From: Tumebacillus lacus
GTDB lineage: Bacteria > Bacillota > Bacilli > Tumebacillales > Tumebacillaceae
Direction of reading: 5' to 3'
Length of the DNA: 64,000 bases
Assembly (NCBI RefSeq): GCF_026410385.1
Contig: NZ_JAPMLT010000014.1
Span: forward strand, 62,001 to 126,000
Notes under the pieces: generated by a model
The model's database searches: none
What the model saw: only the letters and a program-made list of their open reading frames with translations
Told to the model about the DNA's origin: nothing
In this document: in pieces, positions 25,127 through 33,966 of the stretch
Layout: each line of letters begins with the position of its first letter
Position numbering within the stretch: position 1 is the first letter of the stretch
Translations under genes and position numbers: made by a program

Positions 25127-27783
25127 AAATCGAGGATATTCGGTTCATTCCCGGACCGAATCTCTATTTGCATCGGCCGGTGATGGTGATGCGTTTACAT
25201 TTGGAACAGTATACAGGCACAGAGTCGTATGAACTCGCAGGCATGACGGAGCGGCTGCTCGGCGTATTGCCGGGGCTCCATGATCATCATTGCGCAAAAG
25301 GCGAGCCCGGCGGGTTTGTGGAGCGGCTCTACGGCGGTACATATATCGGACATGTGATCGAACATGCCGCGATTGAGATGAGTCAGCTCGCAGGACTCAC
25401 CGCCAATCGCGGACAGACGCTGTACGCCGATGAGGGCGTGTACGATGTGATCGTCGAATGCCAGAACGAAGCGGCGATGGAGCATTTGCTGCGCAGCGCG
25501 TTCGATCTGATCGAAGCGATGATCGCAGGCGAGCCGTACTCGGTGGAGGCGGCTGTCGAGGAAGCGAAGCGGTTGATCGGCCGCACCGGGCTCGGAGAGA
25601 GTACGCGCTCCCTCGTGGAAGCGGCGGAGAAGCGCGGGATCCCGTGTTTCCGGCTGAACGGAGCCTCGCTGGTGCAATTGGGCAGTGGACGGCATTTGAA
25701 GCGCATCCAGGCGACGATCACTGAGCAGACGTCCTGCATCGGCGTGGACATCGCCGGCGACAAGGATCTGACGAAGGAGTTGCTCTATCTCGCCGCCATC
25801 CCCGTGCCGTATGGCCGGGTGGCAGGCGATGCGGAGGAAGCCGTGGAGATGTTCCGCGACGTCGGGGCCCCGGTGGTCGTCAAGCCGCTCGACGGCAATC
25901 AGGGCAAAGGCGTGTCGCTGAATCTCGTCACAGAGGCGGAAGTGCGCGACGCGTATGAAAAGGCGTCGTATTACGGCCCGGATGTGATCGTGGAGAGCTA
26001 TCTGGAAGGCCGTCATTACCGGGTGCTGGTCGTCGGCGGCGAAGTGGTCGCGGCGGCGGAGCGGATGCCGGCCAGCGTGGTCGGCGACGGGGTGCATACG
26101 ATTGAGAAACTGATCGCGCTGGAAAATGAGAATCCGCTCCGTGGCGACGGTCATGAGAAGCCGCTGACCAAGATCCGCATCGACGAAGCGGTGATCACCA
26201 AGCTGGCCCGCGCCGGACTCGCCATCGGCGATGTGCCGCACAACGGCGAGCAGGTGATGCTGCGCGACAACGCCAATCTGTCGACCGGCGGCACGGCGGC
26301 CGACCGCACCGGGGAGATCCACCCGAGCGTCGCCGATGTATGCAAGCGGGCGGCGAGGATCGTCGGCCTCGACGTGTGCGGGCTCGACCTCGTCTGCCCG
26401 GATATCTCGAGGCCCTTCGATGAGCGAAAGAGCGCGATCATCGAGGTCAACGCAGCGCCCGGCATCCGGATGCACACGCGTCCGAGCACCGGGGAGCCCC
26501 GCGAAGTGGGCGAGCGGATCCTCGACATGCTCTATCCGCCGGGGAGTGAGTCGCGCATCCCGGTGATCGCGATCACGGGCACCAACGGCAAGACGACGAC
26601 GACGCGGATGATCGGGCATGTGATGCAGCAGACGACAGGCAAGACGGTGGGGATGACGTCGACCGACGGCATCTACATCGACGGGACGTGCATCGCCAAA
26701 GGCGACACGACCGGCCCGCGCTCTGCGAGGGCGATCCTGTGCGACCCGGGCGTCGACATCGCGGTGCTGGAGACGGCACGCGGCGGGATGGTGCGCGGGG
26801 GCTTGGGATTTGACTGGGCGGACATCGGCATCATCACCAACGTGCAGCCGGATCACCTCGGGCAGGATGGCATTCACAAAGTCGAGGACCTGCTCGCAAT
26901 CAAATCGCTGATCGCCGAGCGGGTGCGTCCGGGCGGCACGGTGATCCTCAACGCGGACGATCCGAACATCCGCGAGCTGCCCAAGCACCTGAAACCGCGC
27001 CACCGGGAAGGGCGGCAGTACGTGTTCTTCTCGCTCGATCCGCAATCGCGCATCTTGCGCCGTCATCTGTCGGAAGGCGGGACGGGGTATTTCCTGCGCG
27101 ACGGGGTGATCTTCGAGGCGGTCGGCGACACGGCACAGCGGATCATGCGGGCCGACGAGATCCCGGTGACGATGCACGGAGCGGCACTGTTCCACGTTGC
27201 CAACGCGATGGCGGCGATCGCAGCCTGCCGGGCGTACGGCCTGTCGAAGGAAAAAGTGGTCGAGTCTCTGCGCGGATTTCGCAGTGATCTGCACAATCCG
27301 GGGCGGGTCAATCTCTATCAGGTCGGACGCGGCTACGTGCTGGTCGACTACGGGCACAACCCGCACTCGTTCGCCGCGATCTGCGAGATGGCGGGCCGGA
27401 TGCCGAACCGCCGCGTCACCGGCGTCGTCGGTGTGCCGGGCGACCGCAACAACGAGATCGTCTCCGAGTCGGGCCGCGTGGCGGCGAGCGGCTTCCACCG
27501 CTTGTTCGTCAAGGAGGACACCGACCTGCGCGGACGGCACAAAGGCGAGGTGGCCGACCTGCTGCACCATGCGATCCGGCGCGTCGACCCAAAGAAGGAG
27601 TGCCGGGTGATCCACAACGAATGCGAAGCGCTGGAGACGGCGTTGCGCGAGATCGAGGACGGCGAGCTGATCGTGGTGTTTTATGAAAAGCTCGCTCCGG
27701 TCCTCGACGTGCTCAAGCGGCACGATGCTGTTTCCGTCTCGCACATGTCGCTGTTTGACCAGGGCGGGGTCTTGAAAGCATAA
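25123..27783 (+). CDS. cphA: Cyanophycin synthetase
   Basis: ATP-dependent, template-free synthesis of the Asp-Arg polymer cyanophycin. The 886 residues match CphA1 (about 870-900). An N-terminal domain spans about residues 1-160. An ATP-grasp domain (about 215-475) has VVVKPLDGNQGKGVSLNL and the metal-binding IIEVNAAPGIRMH. A Mur-ligase-like domain starts near residue 483 with the P-loop AITGTNGKTTTTR and contains ETARGGMVRGGLGFDWAD and LVDYGHNPHSF. Both ligase sites look intact. It overlaps cphB by 4 bases. Confidence 0.96.
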   Translation: MKIEDIRFIPGPNLYLHRPVMVMRLHLEQYTGTESYELAGMTERLLGVLPGLHDHHCAKGEPGGFVERLYGGTYIGHVIEHAAIEMSQLAGLTANRGQTLYADEGVYDVIVECQNEAAMEHLLRSAFDLIEAMIAGEPYSVEAAVEEAKRLIGRTGLGESTRSLVEAAEKRGIPCFRLNGASLVQLGSGRHLKRIQATITEQTSCIGVDIAGDKDLTKELLYLAAIPVPYGRVAGDAEEAVEMFRDVGAPVVVKPLDGNQGKGVSLNLVTEAEVRDAYEKASYYGPDVIVESYLEGRHYRVLVVGGEVVAAAERMPASVVGDGVHTIEKLIALENENPLRGDGHEKPLTKIRIDEAVITKLARAGLAIGDVPHNGEQVMLRDNANLSTGGTAADRTGEIHPSVADVCKRAARIVGLDVCGLDLVCPDISRPFDERKSAIIEVNAAPGIRMHTRPSTGEPREVGERILDMLYPPGSESRIPVIAITGTNGKTTTTRMIGHVMQQTTGKTVGMTSTDGIYIDGTCIAKGDTTGPRSARAILCDPGVDIAVLETARGGMVRGGLGFDWADIGIITNVQPDHLGQDGIHKVEDLLAIKSLIAERVRPGGTVILNADDPNIRELPKHLKPRHREGRQYVFFSLDPQSRILRRHLSEGGTGYFLRDGVIFEAVGDTAQRIMRADEIPVTMHGAALFHVANAMAAIAACRAYGLSKEKVVESLRGFRSDLHNPGRVNLYQVGRGYVLVDYGHNPHSFAAICEMAGRMPNRRVTGVVGVPGDRNNEIVSESGRVAASGFHRLFVKEDTDLRGRHKGEVADLLHHAIRRVDPKKECRVIHNECEALETALREIEDGELIVVFYEKLAPVLDVLKRHDAVSVSHMSLFDQGGVLKA

Positions 27784-27802
27784 CGAACGGCGCGTCGGGA
27801 GG

Positions 27803-27841
27803 AACAGGGAAAAAGCGTCTTGGCACGCTTTTTTTCCTGTT
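27803..27841 (+). terminator. Terminator after cphA
   Basis: AACAGGGAAAAAGCGT pairs with ACGCTTTTTTTCCTGTT around a short loop; the U run is inside the 3' arm. Confidence 0.75.
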
Positions 27842-27853
27842 GACGGGAGGAAA

Positions 27854-27904
27854 ATGACCTATTGCATGGAACAGTATCGTGAAAAGAAGGAACAGAAGCG
27901 ATGA
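27854..27904 (+). CDS. Possible 16-codon leader ORF upstream of ispE
   Basis: ATG at 27854 after GGGAGG (3-base gap) opens a 16-codon frame, MTYCMEQYREKKEQKR, ending in TGA 15 bases before the ispE start. Its first bases AATGACCTA (27853-27861) are the exact inverse of TAGGTCATT (27908-27916) at the ispE ribosome site. Translation is unproven, the ribosome-site spacing is short, and the peptide matches nothing I know. Confidence 0.25.
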   Translation: MTYCMEQYREKKEQKR

Positions 27905-27919
27905 AAGTAGGTCATTCTT

Positions 27920-28768
27920 ATGTGGACTGAAAAAGCACAAGCGAAAATCAACCTCACCCTCGACGCGCTCTACAAACGCCCGGACGGCTACCACGAGGTG
28001 GAGATGGTGATGCAGACGGTCGACCTCTCCGACCACCTGACGTTCACCGAGCGGGAGGCGGACGAGATCGCGCTCTCCTGCACCGCTCCGTACATTCCGC
28101 TCGACGAGCGCAACTTGGTCTACCAAGCGGCGAAGTTGATGAAAGAGACGTTCGGCGTGCAAAAGGGCATCCACATCCACATTGACAAGCGCATCCCGGT
28201 CGCAGCAGGCCTTGCAGGCGGCTCCAGCGACGCGGCGGCGACGCTGCGCGGATTGAACAAAGTCTGGAACCTCGGCCAGTCGCTCGACCAACTGGCGGAG
28301 CTCGGCGCAAAGATCGGCTCGGACGTCCCGTTTTGCATGTATGGCGGAACGGCGGTGGCGAGAGGACGCGGCGAAAAGATCGAGCGGCTCCCGAACACCT
28401 GCCCGATGTGGGTCGTGCTGGTCAAGCCGCCGATCGCGGTGTCGACAGCAGAGGTCTACGGCCGTCTGCGCACCGATGAGATCGAAAAGCACCCGAGCAC
28501 GAAGGCGATGGTGGAGGCGCTCGCCAAAGGCGATCTCCGACAGATCTGCGCCGAGATGGGAAATGTACTGGAAAAAGTGACGTTTGCGATGCACCCGGAA
28601 GTTGAGCGGCTCAAGTCGCAACTGCTCAAATTCGGCGCACCGGGCGCGATGATGTCCGGCAGCGGCCCGACGGTGTTTGCGCTGGTGGAACGCGAGGAAA
28701 AAGCGCTGCGCATCTGCAACGCCCTGCGCGGTTTCTCGCGGGAAGTGTATCTCTGCCGATTCTTTTAA
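27920..28768 (+). CDS. ispE: 4-diphosphocytidyl-2-C-methyl-D-erythritol kinase
   Basis: GHMP kinase of the MEP isoprenoid pathway. The 282 residues show the N-terminal AKINLTLDALYKRPDGYHEV and the ATP-binding glycine loop VPVAAGLAGGSSDAAATLRG-like sequence (PVAAGLAGGSSDAAATLRG). SDVPFCMYGGTAVARGRGE and the C-terminal GAMMSGSGPTVFAL follow. It sits upstream of a nucleotidyltransferase and purR, close to the Bacillus sspF-ispE-purR order. The ribosome site is poor and lies inside an inverted repeat. Confidence 0.97.
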   Translation: MWTEKAQAKINLTLDALYKRPDGYHEVEMVMQTVDLSDHLTFTEREADEIALSCTAPYIPLDERNLVYQAAKLMKETFGVQKGIHIHIDKRIPVAAGLAGGSSDAAATLRGLNKVWNLGQSLDQLAELGAKIGSDVPFCMYGGTAVARGRGEKIERLPNTCPMWVVLVKPPIAVSTAEVYGRLRTDEIEKHPSTKAMVEALAKGDLRQICAEMGNVLEKVTFAMHPEVERLKSQLLKFGAPGAMMSGSGPTVFALVEREEKALRICNALRGFSREVYLCRFF

Positions 28769-28790
28769 TAACAGAAGATGAGGGATCTTC

Positions 28791-29489
28791 GTGATCGATG
28801 CAATCGTGATGGCGGGCGGCCGTACAGACCGCCTGCCGCTTCCATATAAGGCGGACCTGACCCTCGGCGACCGGAGGATGGTCGACTATGTCGTCGCCGC
28901 TTTGCAGGCGGTGCCGGAGATCGGCGACGTGCGCGTCCATCGCGGCACTCACAAGGATCTCGTGCCCAATTTGCTCGATGCGCTGACCGATGTGGCCGAC
29001 GACAGCCGCTATGTGCTGGTCGTCTCCTGCGACATCCCCTTTCTCACGCCGGAAGCGGTGCAGGATTTTCTCGGCCGCTGCGACGGGACGGCCGACGTGT
29101 ACTACCCCATCATCTCCCGCGACGCCTGCGAACGGCAGTTTCCCGATGTGCGACGGACGTATGCGCGGCTGCGCGAAGGGACGTTTACGGGGGGCAATCT
29201 GTTTTTGATCCGGCCCGGCATCCTGCCGCCCCTGTCCGTGCGGCTGGAGCGGCTGTTTGCGTTGCGCAAGAGTCCGCTGCGGCTATCGAAGGAGCTCGGC
29301 TACGGGGTGATCGGACGATTTCTCCTCTCCGCGCTGTTCCGCACGCTGTCGGTGCACGCGCTGGAAGCGAGAGTGGGTCGGATCGCAGGTCTGCGGGCCA
29401 AAGCGGTGATCAGCGACTACCCGGAGATCGGAACCGACATCGACAAGGAGAGCGACCTGATCCTCGCCCGGCGAGTTCACTTGCTATAA
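28791..29489 (+). CDS. MobA-like NTP transferase domain protein
   Basis: A 232-residue single-domain nucleotidyltransferase-like protein. It begins with AIVMAGGRTDRLPLPYKADL, a variant of the GGxSxRxGxxK loop, and has VLVVSCDIPFLTPEAV with the metal-binding Asp. The C-terminal half contains GTFTGGNLFLIRPGIL and DIDKESDLILA. Donor and acceptor are unknown; IspD/MobA-type NTP binding is inferred. GTG start after GATGAGGGA, 22 bases after ispE and before purR. Confidence 0.75.
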   Translation: MIDAIVMAGGRTDRLPLPYKADLTLGDRRMVDYVVAALQAVPEIGDVRVHRGTHKDLVPNLLDALTDVADDSRYVLVVSCDIPFLTPEAVQDFLGRCDGTADVYYPIISRDACERQFPDVRRTYARLREGTFTGGNLFLIRPGILPPLSVRLERLFALRKSPLRLSKELGYGVIGRFLLSALFRTLSVHALEARVGRIAGLRAKAVISDYPEIGTDIDKESDLILARRVHLL

Positions 29490-29531
29490 ACACGAAAATG
29501 GTGATATATTCAATGAATCAATGTTCGTGTT
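29481..29531 (+). promoter_or_regulatory. purR promoter with PurBox-like inverted repeat
   Basis: A possible extended -10 (TGA-TATATT, 29505-29510) has TTGCTA (29481-29486) at 18-nt spacing. Overlapping it, AACACGAA (29489-29496) and TTCGTGTT (29524-29531) form an inverted repeat with the central CGAA of PurR boxes. Autoregulation by PurR is plausible. Confidence 0.45.
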
Positions 29532-29551
29532 TTTGAAGGGAGATCAGCTTT

Positions 29552-30391
29552 GTGAGTAAAATGCGACGCAGTGAGCGCATCGTGCGATTGACCCAGATCC
29601 TGCTCGAACAACCGCATCGCGTGCTGTCTCTGACCGAGATGGCAGACAAGCTCTCCTCCGCCAAATCTTCGCTCAGCGAAGACCTTGCGATCATCCGCGA
29701 GGTGATGGAGGCGGAGGGCTTGGGCACGCTGGAGACGCAGGCGGGCGCGGCCGGCGGTGTGCGCTATGTACCGGGGTACCGCCGCGATCTCGGCTTGCGG
29801 TTTATTGAAGGGATCTCCGAGACCCTGACGGACGGCGATCGCATTTTGCCGGGGGGTTTCCTCTATATGTCGGACGTGCTCGGACTGCCGGAGGTGCTCG
29901 ATACGGCGGGCAAGCTGTTCGCGTCCCGCTTTCGAGAGTCGGGCGCGGACTATGTGGTCACCGTCGAGACCAAGGGCATCCCGCTGGCGGTGGCGACCGC
30001 ACGTTTTCTCAACGTGCCGATGGTCGTCGTCCGCCGCGATCACAAGGTGACCGAAGGCTCGGCCGTGTCGATCAACTACGTCTCCGGCTCGCGGCGCATC
30101 CAGACGATGTCGTTGTCGCGACGCTCGTTGCCGCAGGGGACGAAAGTGCTGTTGATCGACGACTTTATGAAAGCGGGCGGCACGTCGAAAGCGGTGATCG
30201 ACCTGATGCACGAGTTTCATGTCGACGTGGTCGGCATCGGTGTGTTCATCGACACGGCTGAACCGCAGAACAAGATCGTCAAAGAGTATCTCTCGCTCGC
30301 CACCTTGCAAGAGGTGGACGAAGAGACCCGGCAGGTAAAAGTCGTGCCGGGCACGTATTTTGAAGAAGACGCATCTGAAGGAGGACGTTAA
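29552..30391 (+). CDS. purR: Pur operon repressor
   Basis: Represses purine genes; PRPP relieves repression. The 279 residues comprise an N-terminal winged-helix domain ([20 protein letters not shown]...[16 protein letters not shown]) and a phosphoribosyltransferase-like domain. The latter has the PRPP motif [17 protein letters not shown] near residue 198 and the flexible-loop region [20 protein letters not shown] start after GGGAG. ridA follows 4 bases downstream, as in Bacillus (purR-yabJ-spoVG). Confidence 0.97.
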   Translation: MSKMRRSERIVRLTQILLEQPHRVLSLTEMADKLSSAKSSLSEDLAIIREVMEAEGLGTLETQAGAAGGVRYVPGYRRDLGLRFIEGISETLTDGDRILPGGFLYMSDVLGLPEVLDTAGKLFASRFRESGADYVVTVETKGIPLAVATARFLNVPMVVVRRDHKVTEGSAVSINYVSGSRRIQTMSLSRRSLPQGTKVLLIDDFMKAGGTSKAVIDLMHEFHVDVVGIGVFIDTAEPQNKIVKEYLSLATLQEVDEETRQVKVVPGTYFEEDASEGGR

Positions 30392-30395
30392 TCTC

Positions 30396-30776
30396 ATGGA
30401 AAAACAAATCATCTCCACCACCAACGCGCCGGCTGCCATCGGCCCGTACTCGCAAGCGGTCAAAGCGGGCAACATGATCTTCACCTCGGGTCAGATCCCG
30501 CTCCTGCCGAACGGTGAACTGCTCACCGGCTCGATCCAAGAGCAGACGCACCAAGTCTTCAAAAACCTGCAAGCGGTGCTCGCGGAAGCGGGCGCGACCT
30601 TGAACGACGTCGTCAAAGCGGGCGTCTTCATCGCCGACATGAACCAGTTTGGCGAGATCAACGAAGTGTATGCCCAATACTTCGGCGACCACCGTCCGGC
30701 TCGCTCCACCGTACAAGTGGCGCGCCTGCCCAAAGACGTCGGCGTCGAGATCGACCTGATCGCCATCGTCAAATAA
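30396..30776 (+). CDS. ridA: RidA family reactive intermediate deaminase
   Basis: YabJ/RidA: hydrolyses reactive enamine/imine intermediates made by PLP enzymes. The 126-residue trimeric-type protein begins [20 protein letters not shown]. It has [16 protein letters not shown], the conserved Arg in [16 protein letters not shown], and ends [13 protein letters not shown] 30396 follows GAAGGAGGACG. It is directly after purR, with a terminator downstream. Confidence 0.96.
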   Translation: MEKQIISTTNAPAAIGPYSQAVKAGNMIFTSGQIPLLPNGELLTGSIQEQTHQVFKNLQAVLAEAGATLNDVVKAGVFIADMNQFGEINEVYAQYFGDHRPARSTVQVARLPKDVGVEIDLIAIVK

Positions 30777-30796
30777 CAAAGCCTGCTGCACCATCG

Positions 30797-30828
30797 AAAG
30801 CGCCCCTGTTAACCGGGGGCGCTTTTTA
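30797..30828 (+). terminator. Terminator after ridA
   Basis: AAAGCGCCCC pairs with GGGGGCGCTTT around TGTTAACC, followed by TTATT. Confidence 0.9.
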
Positions 30829-30929
30829 TTCGTTTAAGAGGTTAATAACGACATGACCCGGTTTTCGTATTTGCAAAAATAAACTAAAGTAGACCTGACA
30901 AACTTTTTAAAAAATTTTCTGTAGTAAGC

Positions 30930-30957
30930 AGGAATTAAGTCCCGAACCGTGGTATTA
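30930..30957 (+). promoter_or_regulatory. Possible sigma-H promoter of spoVG
   Basis: AGGAATT (30930-30936) and GTGGTATTA (30949-30957) fit the sigma-H -35 and -10 patterns with one mismatch in the -10 core. The AT-rich run just upstream (30903-30920) resembles the AbrB-bound AT box of B. subtilis spoVG. spoVG is a known sigma-H gene. Confidence 0.5.
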
Positions 30958-31011
30958 TAAAAGTAAAGTTAGGCAACACGTACTACATCCATACTTTCGA
31001 GGTGACCAATT

Positions 31012-31302
31012 GTGCAAATTACAGACGTACGTCTTCGCAAAATGAACACGGAAGGCCGCATGAAAGCGATCGCCTCCATCACGATTGACCATGAGTTCGT
31101 CGTACACGACATCCGCGTGATCGACGGCAACAACGGGATGTTTGTGGCGATGCCGAGCAAGCGCACGCCGGACGGTGAGTTCCGCGACATCGCGCACCCG
31201 ATCTCTTCCGAAACGCGGAAAAAAATTCAAGACGCTGTCTTGGACGCTTATTACCAAGCGGACGAAACCGAAGAAGTTGTCGAGGAATCGACGATTGCCT
31301 AA
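31012..31302 (+). CDS. spoVG: Septation/regulatory RNA-DNA-binding protein SpoVG
   Basis: A 96-residue small nucleic-acid-binding protein affecting septation, capsule and sporulation gene expression. It carries the family sequence [40 protein letters not shown] and [20 protein letters not shown], followed by an acidic tail. GTG start after CGAGGTGACC. It is bracketed by terminators at 30797 and 31320, so it is its own unit with a likely sigma-H promoter. Confidence 0.97.
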   Translation: MQITDVRLRKMNTEGRMKAIASITIDHEFVVHDIRVIDGNNGMFVAMPSKRTPDGEFRDIAHPISSETRKKIQDAVLDAYYQADETEEVVEESTIA

Positions 31303-31319
31303 GCCAAATCGGCATACGT

Positions 31320-31366
31320 AAACAGACCTTGCATGCTCCCCCAGCGTGTCGAGGTCTGTTTTTTTT
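31320..31366 (+). terminator. Terminator after spoVG
   Basis: AACAGACCT (31321-31329) pairs with AGGTCTGTT (31352-31360), then a run of Ts. Confidence 0.9.
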
Positions 31367-31384
31367 ACGATATTTTGAAGTCGG

Positions 31385-31413
31385 TTGAAAAGGGTACCCC
31401 TTTAAGATATAGT
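31385..31413 (+). promoter_or_regulatory. Sigma-A promoter of glmU-prs
   Basis: -35 TTGAAA (31385-31390), 17-nt spacer, -10 TATAGT (31408-31413). The spacer contains the near-palindrome AAGGGTACCCCTT. Confidence 0.7.
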
Positions 31414-31497
31414 TTGAAATGGACAACCTAAAGATCGTGTAAACTCTTCTACTCTTACATAACCGTTTTTTCGGAATCCTGATGGGAGGATTGTCAG

Positions 31498-32886
31498 ATG
31501 GCAGGAACTTTTGCGGTGGTCCTCGCGGCCGGCCTCGGGACACGGATGAAGTCCAAGACGCACAAGGTGCTTCACCCGATCTGCGGCAAGCCGATGATTC
31601 AGCACATGCTGGACACCTTGAATACGACCGGATTTGACCGCAAGATCGTGGTCATAGGCAAATTGAAAGAACAGGTGATGGCGGCGCTCGGCGAAGGCTA
31701 CGAGTACGCCGTCCAAGACGAGCAACTCGGCACCGCGCACGCGGTGATGATGGCACAGCCGCAGCTGGCAGGCGAGGACGGCACCACGCTGGTCTGCGCC
31801 GGTGACACGCCGATCATCCGTCCGGCGACGATTGAGAAGATGCTGGCGGAGCACCGGGCGAGCGGCGCGGCTGTGACCGTGCTGACCGCCATCGTCGACA
31901 ACCCGTTTGGCCTTGGGCGGATCATCCGCGACGAGGAGACGGGCGACGTGCTGCGCATCGTCGAGGAGAAAGACGCGACGGAGGCGCAGCGGCTGATCCG
32001 CGAGATCAACTCGTCCGTCTACCTGTTTGACAACCGCCTGCTCTTTGACGCGCTCTCCAAGATCGATAACAACAACTCCCAAGGGGAATACTACCTGACG
32101 GATTGCCTGGAAGTGCTGCGCGGTGCAGGCCACAAGGTCGGCGCGTTCATCACAGATGATCCGAAGGAGATCCAAGGGATCAACGACCGCGCCCAACTGG
32201 CTGTGGCGAACGGGATCATCCGCGAGCGCATCGCGCTGGAGCACATGAAAAACGGCGTCACCATCGTCGATCCGGGCAACACCTACATCGACGCAGGCGT
32301 TGTGATCGGCGCGGACACCACCTTGCTGCCGGGCACTGTGCTCGAAGGCAAGACGGTGATCGGCGAGGGCTGCACCGTCGGCCCGAACGCGCACCTCAAG
32401 GACGTGACCGTGGGCGACGACGTCAAGATCCAGCACTCCGTGCTGACCGAGGCAGTCGTCGAAGATCTGGCGACGGTCGGCCCGTTCGCGTACCTGCGCC
32501 CGAAGGCGCACATCGGGAAAAAGGGCAAGATCGGCGATTTTGTCGAGATCAAAAACGCCCGCATCGGCGAAGGGAGCAAGGTCTCGCACCTTTCCTACAT
32601 CGGCGACGCGGAGGTGGGAGCCGGTGTCAACGTCGGCTGCGGCACGATCACGGTCAACTATGACGGCGTGAACAAATACAAGACGATCATCGGCGACGGC
32701 ACCTTCATCGGCTGCAACTCCAACCTCGTCGCGCCGGTGACGATCGGCAACAAAGCGTACATCGCCGCCGGTTCGACGATCACCGACGACGTGCCGGACG
32801 GTTCGCTGGCGATCGCCCGCGAGCGTCAGACCACCAAAGAAGGCTATACCGACAAATTAGATGCCCGTCTGCGGCAGAAAAAATAG
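31498..32886 (+). CDS. glmU: Bifunctional UDP-GlcNAc pyrophosphorylase / GlcN-1-P acetyltransferase
   Basis: Makes UDP-GlcNAc for peptidoglycan. The 462-residue protein begins with the uridyltransferase domain, VVLAAGLGTRMKSKTHKVLH, with CAGDTPII around residue 101. From about residue 252 it continues as a left-handed beta-helix of hexapeptide repeats (e.g. VVIGADTTLLPGTVLEGKT) carrying the acetyltransferase site (GCGTITVNYDGVNKYKT). GGGAGGATTGTCAG precedes the ATG. prs follows 15 bases downstream. Confidence 0.98.
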   Translation: MAGTFAVVLAAGLGTRMKSKTHKVLHPICGKPMIQHMLDTLNTTGFDRKIVVIGKLKEQVMAALGEGYEYAVQDEQLGTAHAVMMAQPQLAGEDGTTLVCAGDTPIIRPATIEKMLAEHRASGAAVTVLTAIVDNPFGLGRIIRDEETGDVLRIVEEKDATEAQRLIREINSSVYLFDNRLLFDALSKIDNNNSQGEYYLTDCLEVLRGAGHKVGAFITDDPKEIQGINDRAQLAVANGIIRERIALEHMKNGVTIVDPGNTYIDAGVVIGADTTLLPGTVLEGKTVIGEGCTVGPNAHLKDVTVGDDVKIQHSVLTEAVVEDLATVGPFAYLRPKAHIGKKGKIGDFVEIKNARIGEGSKVSHLSYIGDAEVGAGVNVGCGTITVNYDGVNKYKTIIGDGTFIGCNSNLVAPVTIGNKAYIAAGSTITDDVPDGSLAIARERQTTKEGYTDKLDARLRQKK

Positions 32887-32901
32887 TGAGGAGCTTAGCG
32901 C

Positions 32902-33852
32902 ATGCCATACATGGATAACAAGCTGAAGATTTTCTCGGGGAATGCGAATCCGGAACTGGCAAAGGAGATTGCAGATCACGTCGGCATCGAGCTTGGCAAC
33001 GCGAGCATCGTCCGCTTCTCGGACGGTGAAGTGCGGATCAAGATCGAGCAGAGCGTTCGCGGTTGCGACGTGTACGTCGTCCAGCCGACCTCCGCTCCGG
33101 CCAACGAGCACATGATGGAACTGTTGATCATGATCGACGCGCTCAAGCGGGCTTCGGCCAAGTCGATCAACGTCGTCATCCCGTACTACGGCTATGCACG
33201 CCAAGACCGCAAAGCCCGCGCCCGCGAACCGATCACGGCCAAGTTGGTCGCCGACCTGCTGTCGACGGCAGGGGCGCAGCGCGTGATCACCATCGACCTG
33301 CATGCAGGCCAGATCCAGGGCTTCTTCAACATCCCGGTCGATCATCTGCTGGCAGAGCGCATCCTCTCGAACTATTTCCTCGAAAAGAACCTCGACGACG
33401 TGGTCATCGTCTCCCCGGACATGGGTGGCGTGACCCGTGCGCGCACGATGGCAGACCGCCTCGGCGCCGGCATCGCGATCATCGACAAGCGTCGCCCGGA
33501 GCCGAACGTCTCCGAGGTCATGAACATCATCGGCAACATCGAAGGCAAGACGGCGATCATGATCGACGACATGATCGACACCGCCGGCACCATCGCCCAA
33601 GGCGCGAAAGCCCTGATGGAGCGCGGTGCCCGCGAAGTCTACGCGTGCTGCACCCACCCGGTCTTCTCGGGCCCGGCGATCCAGCGTCTGCAGGACTCCG
33701 TGATCAAAGAGGTCGTCGTGACCAACTCCATCGCCCACTCGGCGGAGGACTTCGAAGGCTGCGACAAGATCACCGTCCTCTCGATCGCACCTCTCATCGG
33801 CGATGCGATCATCCGCATCCACGAGGAAGTGTCGGTTTCGACGTTGTTCTAA
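32902..33852 (+). CDS. prs: Ribose-phosphate pyrophosphokinase
   Basis: Makes PRPP from ribose-5-phosphate and ATP for nucleotide, His and Trp synthesis. The 316 residues show [29 protein letters not shown], the flexible-loop [34 protein letters not shown] and the PRPP motif [13 protein letters not shown]. It is co-transcribed with glmU and ends in a strong terminator. Confidence 0.98.
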   Translation: MPYMDNKLKIFSGNANPELAKEIADHVGIELGNASIVRFSDGEVRIKIEQSVRGCDVYVVQPTSAPANEHMMELLIMIDALKRASAKSINVVIPYYGYARQDRKARAREPITAKLVADLLSTAGAQRVITIDLHAGQIQGFFNIPVDHLLAERILSNYFLEKNLDDVVIVSPDMGGVTRARTMADRLGAGIAIIDKRRPEPNVSEVMNIIGNIEGKTAIMIDDMIDTAGTIAQGAKALMERGAREVYACCTHPVFSGPAIQRLQDSVIKEVVVTNSIAHSAEDFEGCDKITVLSIAPLIGDAIIRIHEEVSVSTLF

Positions 33853-33865
33853 ATTAGCAAAAAGG

Positions 33866-33898
33866 ACCTGGCAACTTTACGTTGCCGGGTTTTTTTAT
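33866..33898 (+). terminator. Terminator after prs
   Basis: ACCTGGCAAC pairs with GTTGCCGGGT around TTTAC, followed by TTTTTTATT. Confidence 0.9.
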
Positions 33899-33966
33899 TC
33901 TCCTTTTGGGCATCCTGTTCAGGTAGAAGCACCGACAGTTTTGGAAAGAACGGGAGGAACTCGCAA

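Noticed and set aside
25195-27744. 849-residue open frame antisense to cphA
   Set aside because: A long antisense frame in GC-rich coding DNA; the sequence is Arg/His/Asp-rich and matches no family, whereas the plus-strand cphA is complete.
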